A DNA stretch of 64,000 nucleotides, from assembly GCA_903772945.1 (NCBI GenBank), contig CAICTM010000432.1, forward strand, positions 1 to 64,000, in the 5' to 3' direction. Of this stretch, positions 1 through 9,436 are shown one piece after another. The position numbers and the translations under genes were made by a program. Source of the DNA: Seminavis robusta (taxonomy: Eukaryota; Bacillariophyta; Bacillariophyceae; Naviculales; Naviculaceae). The notes under the pieces are model-generated. The model did no database searches, was not told the origin of the DNA, and saw only the letters and a program-made list of their open reading frames with translations. Numbering within the stretch: the first letter of the stretch is position 1; each line of letters begins with the position of its first letter.

Positions 1-447
1 CACGAAACGCATATAGCACGACGTCGCAACAAGAGGAGCACGTGTGTAATATCCGATCAATCGAGTCAATCGAAGATGGAATTTATGAGCTTTATTGTTG
101 TTCTTCGCGTCGTTTGGATCCTTCAAGCCCAAGCCTGAGTTCAATCGAAGGAGACCAGTTGAATTCTTCGAGTTTGAATTCAAAATACTCGATGGAGACC
201 GAGCGACGAGCGATCGATCGCTACCGTACGATCCGTACTTCTGCAACGACCACGCAACTGCAAGCCAGTTTCAAACGACCATGCCAACTGCAACTGCAAG
301 CCAGTTCAAAGACCAATGGCCGGTCCTGGTAGGCAGAGAGCGAGAACACAGCACGGAGCGATCGATCGGTGTTGTTGTCGTCTCCTGCTGTTATCCGAGT
401 TAATGAAAAAGGAGGATATGAAGCATGACTCAAGAAAAGACTTAAGC
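1..447. other. Intergenic start of window with short direct repeats
   Basis: No gene seen. Overlapping open frames on both strands start at non-ATG codons and look like noise. The phrase CAACTGCAAGCCAGTT occurs twice around 256-306, so the frames are partly the product of a short local duplication. Confidence 0.5.
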
Positions 448-1041
448 TCAGCGATTCGAATTAAATAAAGCATGACTCGAAGCAAGACACAAGCCGAGCC
501 TTCCATAGCAGTCGGAGCTCATTTTTCGATGAATTTTGTTAACTCGGCCGATCGATCGATCCGTGCAGATCGATCGATCCGTGCTGAAGCTGAGCATGGA
601 AGGAGTTGACGACGGTCCGACTTTGCCGGTGATAGAGATAACAGTAGTAACTTTGCCGGTGATAGAGATAACAGTAGTAGTAGTCGTAGCAGTACCAGTA
701 GTGGCTCCTGCAGCGATCGAGATAACAGGGTCCTCATTGAGATTTCGATCGTCAATAGGATTAAGAACAAGGGGATTGCTTTTGAGCGAATCCAAAATAA
801 TAGGATGATCCTCATTGAGATTACGATCGTCAATAAGGACAAGGGGATTGCTTGCGAGCGAATCCAAGGGGATTAAGTTGCAATAAGAGGAAGGACTACC
901 GATGAAGAGTGCAAGAGGAAACTCTGGAGCAATCTGCATCAAGGGATAGCTCATTCCATTGACAACCATAAGGGATAGACATATAAGAACAAGAATGAGT
1001 AACATCTCATAACCTCGCATGCTACCATGCGACAATACCAT
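448..1041 (-). CDS. Possible secreted protein with internal repeats
   Basis: A 197-residue open frame starts at an ATG and has a hydrophobic N-terminal segment (MLLILVLICLSLMVV, about residues 13-27) that looks like a signal peptide. The middle carries two duplications: the phrase SNPLVL...DDRNLNED occurs twice about 25 residues apart, and VISITGKV occurs twice. The DNA shows these as a direct repeat of about 78 bp (around 729-880) and one of about 33 bp (around 620-680). No family is recognised. It lies next to a retrotransposon fossil, so it may be a chance frame in repetitive DNA. The signal peptide followed by in-frame repeats is the main argument that it is real. Confidence 0.33.
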   Translation of the reverse strand: MVLSHGSMRGYEMLLILVLICLSLMVVNGMSYPLMQIAPEFPLALFIGSPSSYCNLIPLDSLASNPLVLIDDRNLNEDHPIILDSLKSNPLVLNPIDDRNLNEDPVISIAAGATTGTATTTTTVISITGKVTTVISITGKVGPSSTPSMLSFSTDRSICTDRSIGRVNKIHRKMSSDCYGRLGLCLASSHALFNSNR

Positions 1042-1118
1042 TGTGCATTGACTAGTCTAGGGATCTAAGAGATGTAAAGTTTGTATTTCCAAATAAGTGA
1101 GCAGTTATTGATTATTTT

Positions 1119-2356
1119 CTAGAATAAGCCTGCTAATGATAAAGCTGTAAAGCTGAATTGTAAGCTGTATCCCGTCGCAACACCGAAAGGTGGCAAACGT
1201 GGAAGCTCATCGGTATTCATCCGAGTGAGGTTGTTGATGTAGGCGCGAGTTGTCATCTCGCTAGGCTTACGCATCTTGCGACGCATGAAGCGTTTCTGTT
1301 TTTCGAGAGCCTTGTAAGGACAGGCTGCTTCGATAATCGCGTTGATTCCAAAGGTGATGTCAGCATCGCTTAGAGCGGGTTCCGCTGCACCGTCCCATGC
1401 GGCTTGGACACGAGCCTGGAAGGCTACTTCGGTTTCTCCAGAAGTCACATCGCGTGGAGGAATTGCGTTCACAGCAATTTGTCGTAGGGCGTTATGACGC
1501 ACGGCACGATGGCCTGCACACCCAGCTTCGTAGGCACTCTTCGCAGAGCTGGAAGTCATCTCCTTGAGAAGGCGATGTTTGTCGTCGGGACTAGCAAGGT
1601 TGAGTCCAACGAAGACCTTCTCCATATTCGTAGCCCACTTGATGGTCTGACGTGGAGTGTTGGAACCATTGATGATGGCTACCTTGAAGGTGTATTTGGC
1701 ACTGTTTGCATCTGCAGGAACGGTGCGAAGTTTGTAGGTGGTTGCACGAGAATCGTCGATCTCGGCGTCTTCGTCATTGTCGACGAGAGGAAGAATGGGT
1801 TTGTCACGCAACTGTTTCTCGAAGTTGGTGAACGCATGCTTTCCTTGAGCAATCTTCATGGTGAAGGAATAGGTTGAGGGTAGCTGAAAGCTATTGTGTT
1901 TGTTAACAAAATGCACTACGCTAAAAGCTAGTGTAAAGATCTTTCGAGTGTTTTGTGTTTGAGAGAATGAAAGTTATGAGAGAGATTAGAAAGCTATGAA
2001 AACTAATCAACGAGAGAGATCACCATCAAAGGATCGTAGATCTGGTCTCCCGCGGGAGACTATAAATTGTGATAGAGTAGGTTGCGGTAGTAATCCTACG
2101 TATCTCCACGATCCTAAAACGGAACGCGTCGAAGATTCGTCTAGCATGGATCTAGTAGCGTGGAAGTACTCCACGCTGGCTAAATATCTAGAGCGATGTT
2201 TCATCATCAACCTAGTATGACTAGAGCGGTCATTGAGAACCCTGTCTCAATAACTATTCACGAGAGACTCAGTCATGAGTCAAACTCAAACCCTATCTAG
2301 GATCGAGTCGCGAATATGGTTAAGAGCCGTGTATTGCACAATGGCTGATGATACCA
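1119..2356 (-). mobile_element. LTR-retrotransposon fossil, gag-like region
   Basis: The ATG-started frame 1119-1859 encodes a gag-like protein. The stretch around FMRRKMRKP...TTRAYINNLTRMN...LPRLPPF resembles the gag core that precedes the zinc knuckle in diatom Copia/Gypsy-type elements (recognised by pattern, not searched). About 480 bases upstream on the same strand, 2341-2356 reads TGGTATCATCAGCC. This resembles an initiator-tRNA primer-binding site and sits two bases after a CA that could end a 5' LTR. No protease, integrase, reverse transcriptase or 3' LTR is visible in the window, so this is an incomplete, broken element. The LTR limit is not defined. Confidence 0.5.
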
Positions 2357-3962
2357 CGTGAAATTCGACCAACACGACAAGTATGCACTGGTGGAGTCAC
2401 TACGGGCTCGATCGTGACGCGGGGCTTGATTATCCGGGGCAGGCTCCTTCGCTCGAATTGCCTGAATTGATTTTTGGTGGTGGAAGCATGCAGAGGTGGT
2501 GTTGTCCGGATTTCACGTGCATGCATGCTCAGCCCGCGATGTACGTTACTATTTGCCATCTTCACCTTTCAAAAGCCTGCCGGTAGTAGAACAGTTCTAA
2601 TCCGGGGGGGGACCTTTCATCTGAAAAATTCTACAGGCTTTTTAGTAGGGTTCAATGGTTGGCTGTTGTAGTAGCATGCATGTTTGACTTAGAATTAGTA
2701 AAAACGAATCAATACACGATGTTTGACTTGAATTCCTCAAAGAAAACATTCCAAAAGATGTTTGAATCCTTGGCGGATGAAACATCCGCTCACAATGTGA
2801 AACATCATGCGCGCCGTCCCTGCCACTCCTCTCACAAAGTAATTACGGGGTCCCCAATAAGGTAACTAACAATACTACGTACCCCCAAAACCCTCCCCAT
2901 TTAACCAAACCAACCCCCAAGATATGAAGTAGCTGTTAACAAAGGCACCCAACAGAACCGAAATATATTTTTGAATCTAGGTGATTGGTTACCGTCTTCA
3001 GTCCTTTGATTGGTAGCGATACTGTTGTTGGCATTGTGGTTTAATGAGTATGCGGATTTCGGCAGTGAGTCAGTGAGTGCATGGGTGCTTTGTCCCAAAC
3101 GATGATGTGAAACTCTGGTTTCCTCCATGAGCACTCCTTTTGACCTCAATAGCATCAGGACCTCTCACAGGCAACAGGACAAACCTTTGACAACCTCAAG
3201 ATCTTTTCTACTCTACTGTTAGCTAGTAGGCGACTGTAGCTATCCCTCTTGAGTTGTTGAGCACCAACCCGTGCTGTCAATGCGGTTGCCGCGGGGTTAT
3301 GTCTCTTCAAGGAAACTGGCTTCCAGGTTGACGTTTCTCTTCCCTTGGGTCGTTGGGTAATAAGAGGTTAAATCCCACATCACCTGACTCGAGAACAGAA
3401 CTTAATCAGCCGGTTTGATGGATTTATGATACAAGCCGATTTTGAAAATGGCTTGTAGCCTTTAATTAAGTCAGTATTACGCGCCAGCACGTCTTTACCC
3501 AACGACCCTGATCCCTGATCCATCAAGATGCTGAGGAGGCTCTAAAATGCGAGATTGAACTTCAACTTGCCGTAGTTTCCCTACACACTGATACTACTGA
3601 GGTAACTCTGATGAACAGTAAATTTTTGACTTACCGGGACCGGTGGTGGTACATCCAGGACCGGTGGTGGTACCGAGGTGGCCAGCAAGCAGATGAAGCA
3701 CTCAACATGCAAAGACGAAGTCTCTAGCTACCAGCCCTAAACATCGGCACAGCCACTTTCCTCGGTCCAACAGCCACTTCCTGGTCGTTCGAACCACCGT
3801 TCCGCTTCAGCCTTCACCACCGGCAACTGTACTATTAGATAAGCTTAGATAACTCCTCATAAACAGACATCCATCCCCCCCCAATCAAAGCTGCATTGGA
3901 TATTAGTACTCACGTACGCAACAACCCTACCGGTACTATAGTAGAGTAGCGGTAGAGAGAAA
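2357..3962. other. Gene-poor stretch with a 14-bp inverted repeat
   Basis: No convincing gene. The open frames are short and mutually overlapping. A perfect 14-bp inverted repeat (GGGTCGTTGGGTAA at 3347-3360, its complement at 3495-3508) flanks 134 bp. A short tandem GGACCGGTGGTGGTAC is repeated at about 3635-3675. The first few hundred bases may include the LTR of the adjacent retroelement fossil. Confidence 0.5.
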
Positions 3963-6900
3963 ATGGAGGGTTCCAGTTCACCAACCGGACTTCTGAGCAA
4001 GAAGCTCGATAATTTGGGTCGCTCGACTCAGTTGCATGGTTCCATTTGCTCGAAATCTTGTGTACAAGACACCTCCGTGACAAAGATGAAGTCTTTCTCG
4101 ACTATTTTGGAATGCTTGGCTCATCATGCTACAGAGACCCCCAACAAGGTTGTCTTTACTTGGGTCGATATCAAGTGCGAAGAGCAATACAAGATGACAT
4201 TCAAACAGGTCGAAGACCAATCCAATGCCGTGGCTGCCCGTCTCCTCAAGCTGGGATGCCAAAAGGGAGACCGTGTCATGATTGCCTATCCTTTTGGCCT
4301 TCAGTTCTTGCCTGGCATGTTCGGTGCTATGAAAATTGGAGTTGTCCCCTGCTCCATTTATCCGCCCAACCCCAATCAGCTCAAAACAGATATGCCAAAG
4401 TTCCGCAGATTTGCGGAGGATGCCGGAGCAAAGTATGCCCTCTCCACGAATAGGTTTGCAGCTGGCATGACTGCGGCTAGTGTCATCTACAAGACTGGTG
4501 TTACATGGATTGGAACCGACAAACTCCCAATCAAGAACAGCAATCCAAACAAGCCCAAAGATTACGAGCAATTTGTAGGAGAACCCGAAGATATCTGCTT
4601 CATCCAGTACACCTCTGGCAGTACTGGTCGACCGAAAGGAGTCATGATCAGTCACAACAATTTGGCTGAAACATGCAAAGGAGGTGTTACTTTAACAGAT
4701 TGTCAGGGACCCAATGATTTGGAAGTTCTGTGGGTCCTTCAATACCATGGTAAGTTCCAGCCACTGCAACTGACTTGTTCCCCATGCTTCTTTCGGTACC
4801 TCATCCCCCCTCAATATCCAGACATGGGACTTGTGACTGGGTTTATGGGTGCTACATATTCTGGTACCCCCCTTGTCATGGCTTCACCATTGGATTTCAT
4901 CGTCAACCCATTGCTGTGGACTGATATGGTTGAGAAATATCAGGCCACCATCACCCCAGCGCCCAACTTTGCTTATGCTTTGCTCCTCAAAAGATTGAAG
5001 CAGGTCAACAGGACAGCTGACTGGAGTTGTGTGAAGCGGGCCATGTTTGGAGGTGAACCAGCCCAGAGCCACGTTGTGGAGGCAGTGTCAAAAACCCTTG
5101 CTATCAAACCTGAGCATATTTACAACATCTATTGTATGGCTGAAATGGTAGTGCTTGTAACTGGTGGACCAGCCAAACCAGACTCTGAAGGTCTTGTCTG
5201 CTGTGGAGAAGTAAACTCACCTACCCTGAAGCTTCGAATTGTTGAGGGCGGAAAGGAGGTGGAGGATGGGCAAGTTGGAAGCATCTGGGCCCAATCACCA
5301 CGTGTTGCAGCAGGGTATTATGACCAGGCTGAGCTTACAAAGGCTACATTTGCCAATTCACTGCCAGGATATGAAGGCTCTTGGCTAGAAACTGGTGATT
5401 TGGGCAAGATTGTTGATGGGCAAATGTACATCACTGGCAGAGTCAAAGATGTCATCATTGTGAATGGAAAGAACTATGACCCAACTGATGTAGAGCTATC
5501 CATTGATGAGGCTTTTGGTGATGTTATTCGTCCAGGAAGGACATCAGCCTTTCAGCTTGGAGAGGACAGCATTGGTGTCACACTCGAGGCTCGCAAAGGG
5601 TTTGACAAGTCATCAAACGAAGATCTGGCGGTCAAAATAGCCTCAGAGGTTGTTGTCCTCAAGCTTGGTGTGACACCCAAGACCACATCTGGCAAGTTGA
5701 AGAGGAGTGAGATCAGGCAGACAACAATTGCCTGTGATTGGAAGACATCTTCTGTGATCCTAAGGTTTCAGCCACATGACAATGCAATTCCAGCAGAGAA
5801 CGAAGTCCGTGCAGAGGCAACAGATTTTGAATCCTCAGAATGTCCGAATCGATTTAAGTCCCACTCTACAAACTCACCCAAGGATTTCCACAATTTGGTC
5901 ATCTCCATCCTTGGTTCAGAAGTTGACATGGCAAAATCATGGGTTGAACATGGTCTAACATCACTCAAGAGTGCTGAGCTGAGGAACAGAGCGGAGGAAG
6001 AGTTGCATGTGGTCCTACCAGCAAACTTTGAACAGCTCCACTCAACACCCGAAGAACTTTCTGTCTTCTTAGAAGCATCCGAAGGCAAGTGCTTTGCTAT
6101 CCAAGACACAGACAGGCACCCCTTCTTCCACTGGAGCACGGCAAGATCAAGGTGCAGCAAGCTACAGATGGGCTTTGTTCAAGTACTGGGCATCCTAACA
6201 ATCCTTATTCTGGTGGTGGCTGCTATCATTCCATCATACTTGATTGCAGCAGAGTTGGCAGACTGTGATACTTCGCGTGGTAAAACCTGCACTGCTGCAA
6301 GCTGGTTGTTGTTGCCTCTGTTACTTCCCATATGTATTATATCCTTCTCCATCATTCTGGTTCTTTGCAAGACACTGATTATTGGCAAGTACCACCCTCA
6401 GGAAATCAATTTGATGTCTTGGGACTACTTAAGGTGGTGGTTTATTGATCGATTGCTGCATATCTGGGAGCTCTTTGCTGGAAGATTTCTTTTGGAAACC
6501 AAGTGTGCATGGCTTTTTTACTGGTTGCTTGGTGCTGACATTGCATGGTCTGTAAAGATTGATGCTTTTATCAGAGAATGCGATCTTGTCAGTATTGGGG
6601 CCAATTCATCAGTTGGCCATGCTATCCGATGCAGAAAGTTCAGGCCATGGACTGAGGACAGTCTATCTATGGTGTTTCTTCCTATTGACATTGGATCAGA
6701 TTGCAAAATTTCTGGAATGGTGAGCCCTGGTGCTACTATTGGAGCTGGTTGCAAGCTAGAAAGGTTGGCAGTGGTGGAGGAACGTGCCCAAGTCTCCCCT
6801 GAAGTGATTGCACGTGGCAACCCCGCATACAATGCAGGTACATGCAGGCGTCAACAGTCAAACTGGCAGGAAGATTCCCTGCTCGATGCCTTTAAGATTC

Positions 6901-8237
6901 TCTGGATGTTTTCAGAAGCCTACCATTATTCTGCTCTATACTTCCTTGCCAATGCAATCCTCAAAGACGTCTTACCACCCTGGCGCTACCATGTTGTTCT
7001 GCACTGGTTCCTGCTCTTTCCGTTTGCATCACTACTGGCTATGGTGACAAGCATCATAATGAAATGGCTCTTGATTGGAAAGAGAGATCCATCAACAGAA
7101 TATGAGGGAACTTTATGGAGAAGAGCAACCAACTGGGCCTGTGACTACCACTTTCGGATTGCTGCTTGGACACTTGGCAATTTTATGGGGGGTTCCAAAC
7201 TCGCTTCATTGATTCAATGGCTCCATGGACTGGATGTTGATGCTGTGTCTGCTCTATTTACTGCCACAGCAATTTTCCCTCCTTCAAAAGTAGACTACAT
7301 GAAAGTACGCCAATCTTTCCTTTCCCTTGCCCATTTTGAACTGGACAGGCCGGCTGGAGAGAAGATTGAAATCCTGGGCAGCTCTCTTGGAAGAGACACA
7401 GTTGTTCATGCTGGTGCTAAGGTCATCAGATCAAACATCCCCTCAAGAAGTCAGGTCTCAGACAAGATCTATGATTTGAACCCTCCTTACGCCAGATGTA
7501 GCCCAAGCCTCCTACAATTTTTTTTACCTGAATTGGCCCAGCTGATTCTTCTTGCTTTCATATTTTGGAGTATTATTCCTTCCTTTGAGCTGGCTGCGTC
7601 AGTTTCAGGAGGTAACCATTCCTCAGGTGTTGTCACCTTGGTTGTTGGTGTGGCTATTGCCTTTCAGTTCCTTGTTTGGATCCTCATTGCCAAGATAAAT
7701 GAGTGGGCCGTCCTGAATGTGGTTCCTCCCAAAATCCAAACCCATTTGTTTTCTGTTTATACTTCCTATGTGGAAGGATTCCGAGACGGAAACCCCGTTG
7801 AGGTGTTTCTGATGGGAACACCCATGTTCCAGATGTATGTTCGAGTAATGGGCGCTGAAGTCAATGGTGATCTCTGGTTCTTTGATTGCACACTTGATGA
7901 GTTTGCAAACTACCACTTCCAAGGCAACACTGTCGTGGACAATGCCTACCCCCGTGGCCACTATTTTGATATCAATGGACTCACACTAGATGATGTCTAC
8001 ATTTCTGGAGTTGTGCACCCCGGATGCTACATTGCAGCTGGAGCCATTGTTGATGGCAAAGAAAATGGCTCATGGAAATCGTTCTTCCCCTCATCTGATA
8101 AGAAAGTTGCACCTGGCAAAAAGCAGCCTTCAAGGCAGAGTCTCCGGGAAGGCGGGACTCGACACATGAGAAGTGAAAGTCTCCAAGAAGATGGCTCAAG
8201 CAACCACCAGAGCAATTTTGACGAATATTCTGTTTAG
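3963..8237 (+). CDS. Adenylating enzyme-carrier-NRPS terminal domain protein (FAAL-like)
   Basis: Intronless 1424-residue protein, likely to activate an acyl or amino acid as an AMP ester and load it on its own carrier domain. Residues about 45-600 form an AMP-binding domain: core loop YTSGSTGRPKGVMISH near 216-231, ETGDLG near 476, and the C-terminal Lys loop TTSGKLKRSE near 572-582. A phosphopantetheine-carrier domain follows, with GLTSLKSAEL; the attachment Ser is residue 667. Usually an Asp precedes that Ser, here a Thr. From about 735 on there are several membrane helices (about 737-765, 778-808, and more near 1000 and 1190) alternating with left-handed beta-helix hexapeptide stretches (about 878-960 and near 1350). 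This order matches the NRPS terminal domain family (TIGR02353-like). The start is the first ATG of the frame. Substrate unknown. A decayed copy lies at 27584-28338. Confidence 0.85.
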   Translation: MEGSSSPTGLLSKKLDNLGRSTQLHGSICSKSCVQDTSVTKMKSFSTILECLAHHATETPNKVVFTWVDIKCEEQYKMTFKQVEDQSNAVAARLLKLGCQKGDRVMIAYPFGLQFLPGMFGAMKIGVVPCSIYPPNPNQLKTDMPKFRRFAEDAGAKYALSTNRFAAGMTAASVIYKTGVTWIGTDKLPIKNSNPNKPKDYEQFVGEPEDICFIQYTSGSTGRPKGVMISHNNLAETCKGGVTLTDCQGPNDLEVLWVLQYHGKFQPLQLTCSPCFFRYLIPPQYPDMGLVTGFMGATYSGTPLVMASPLDFIVNPLLWTDMVEKYQATITPAPNFAYALLLKRLKQVNRTADWSCVKRAMFGGEPAQSHVVEAVSKTLAIKPEHIYNIYCMAEMVVLVTGGPAKPDSEGLVCCGEVNSPTLKLRIVEGGKEVEDGQVGSIWAQSPRVAAGYYDQAELTKATFANSLPGYEGSWLETGDLGKIVDGQMYITGRVKDVIIVNGKNYDPTDVELSIDEAFGDVIRPGRTSAFQLGEDSIGVTLEARKGFDKSSNEDLAVKIASEVVVLKLGVTPKTTSGKLKRSEIRQTTIACDWKTSSVILRFQPHDNAIPAENEVRAEATDFESSECPNRFKSHSTNSPKDFHNLVISILGSEVDMAKSWVEHGLTSLKSAELRNRAEEELHVVLPANFEQLHSTPEELSVFLEASEGKCFAIQDTDRHPFFHWSTARSRCSKLQMGFVQVLGILTILILVVAAIIPSYLIAAELADCDTSRGKTCTAASWLLLPLLLPICIISFSIILVLCKTLIIGKYHPQEINLMSWDYLRWWFIDRLLHIWELFAGRFLLETKCAWLFYWLLGADIAWSVKIDAFIRECDLVSIGANSSVGHAIRCRKFRPWTEDSLSMVFLPIDIGSDCKISGMVSPGATIGAGCKLERLAVVEERAQVSPEVIARGNPAYNAGTCRRQQSNWQEDSLLDAFKILWMFSEAYHYSALYFLANAILKDVLPPWRYHVVLHWFLLFPFASLLAMVTSIIMKWLLIGKRDPSTEYEGTLWRRATNWACDYHFRIAAWTLGNFMGGSKLASLIQWLHGLDVDAVSALFTATAIFPPSKVDYMKVRQSFLSLAHFELDRPAGEKIEILGSSLGRDTVVHAGAKVIRSNIPSRSQVSDKIYDLNPPYARCSPSLLQFFLPELAQLILLAFIFWSIIPSFELAASVSGGNHSSGVVTLVVGVAIAFQFLVWILIAKINEWAVLNVVPPKIQTHLFSVYTSYVEGFRDGNPVEVFLMGTPMFQMYVRVMGAEVNGDLWFFDCTLDEFANYHFQGNTVVDNAYPRGHYFDINGLTLDDVYISGVVHPGCYIAAGAIVDGKENGSWKSFFPSSDKKVAPGKKQPSRQSLREGGTRHMRSESLQEDGSSNHQSNFDEYSV

Positions 8238-8765
8238 TCTATATGAAAGAGTACAAAGCGACTATGGAGCAAGGTGATTTGAAATCGCCAAGCTCGATCC
8301 GCTCTTTTTAGTATCCTACCCTAAGTTTTAGCTCATCGTGCATACTTGAGTCAGTCCTGAATTCACTCTTAGGACCTGATAGTACTGTAGCGTGCTTGCC
8401 TAGCTAGTGCCGGTAGCGTGCTGTCTGGTACCTACCTACCTACCTACCTACTGGCTCACCATCAGTCCACTTCCTTTGGTGTCTTTGTATATGTACGGCC
8501 ATGTGGCGAGCAGCAGAAGCATGCCTTCAGACCTCACACGCCCAGTATGGATTGATAGATAAACAAGTACAAGATTTCGCCGTCATTGATTGCGATCCGA
8601 CGCAGACATATATCAAATAAGCATGTTTGATTCGATTGACCACCCTGGCCAGTGCTCACTCTCTTGGCTGCAATGACTTAAAATTGTTTGCGGGTGCCAA
8701 CCGCATGGGAATTTCTGAACCCATGTATGCCACTATTATTTTAAAACTTGGTTGGTGGTGGAGCA
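8238..8765. other. Intergenic region, no gene
   Basis: 3' flank of the adenylating-enzyme gene. It contains an (ACCT)n run near 8430-8450. No coding signal seen. Confidence 0.5.
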
Positions 8766-9141
8766 GGACCGTCCGACGGTTTTTGCTCAGGTTTAAAAAC
8801 TGCTCAAATCGTGGTTCTGGTTAAAAGGGAATGTTAAGGGAATGTTGAAGCTTTAAGGGAATGTTAAGGGAATGTTGAGGATTTAAGGGAATGTTTTAAG
8901 GGAATGTTTATTTAATGGAATGTTCATTTCTTTTAAGGGAATGTTCTATGGGGTTTACATGAAGGCTTAGAGGAATGTTTCGAAGCGTTAAAGGAATGTT
9001 GTTAAGGGAATGTTGATTTAAGGGAATGTTAAGGGAATGTTAAGGATTTAAGGGAATGTTTTAAGGGAATGTTTAAGGGAATGTTTCAACTGCAAAATTT
9101 TGAGTTTTTTTAAAACCTGAGTGACAACCGTCGGACGGTCC
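8766..9141. mobile_element. 376-bp TIR element filled with GGAATGTT repeats (MITE-like)
   Basis: The ends are terminal inverted repeats. The left end reads GGACCGTCCGACGGTT, then CTCAGGTTT and a run of A. The right end is its reverse complement, through CTCAGGTTTTA, with a few differences; similarity covers roughly 35 bp. The outer 13 bases (ACCGTCCGACGGT) are themselves nearly palindromic. The element is flanked on both sides by AGCA (8762-8765 and 9142-9145), consistent with a 4-bp target-site duplication. There is no open frame. The interior carries 16 copies of GGAATGTT, all in the same orientation, mostly as TTAAGGGAATGTT, between about 8828 and 9088. Non-autonomous DNA transposon; superfamily not assigned. 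Confidence 0.75.
8828..9088 (+). repeat. Array of 16 TTAAGGGAATGTT-type units
   Basis: Sixteen GGAATGTT cores lie in one orientation. Most are preceded by TTAAG and are spaced irregularly (11 to about 35 bp), so this is a clustered motif array and not a clean satellite. It sits wholly inside the TIR element. Confidence 0.85.
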
Positions 9142-9436
9142 AGCAGGCTTCCCGCACTCTCCGAACTACCGTATCTCCGAGTCGAGTCTATAGAGATGGA
9201 TACCCGTACCAGTACCGTACCAGTAGGCTACCCGTACCCGTACCGGTAGCGTAGTTAGCAAGCAACGAAAAAGGACACGTTCTGTATAGGTTCCCTTGTA
9301 TTTTTGGCAGCTAAACTGGCTTCAATTCAAATTTTCGAATTGGAAACGAAGAAACATCGTCGACCATGCCAAAGAGACCTTTGGGCTGCAGCACTGTACT
9401 AGATCTAGTATATACGTAGTCTACCAACCAAGTAGA

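Noticed and set aside
8828-9088. Regularly repeated GGAATGTT motif as a CRISPR-like array
   Set aside because: Repeats are short, spacing is irregular, there are no unique spacers of constant size, and the array sits inside a TIR element in a eukaryotic genome.
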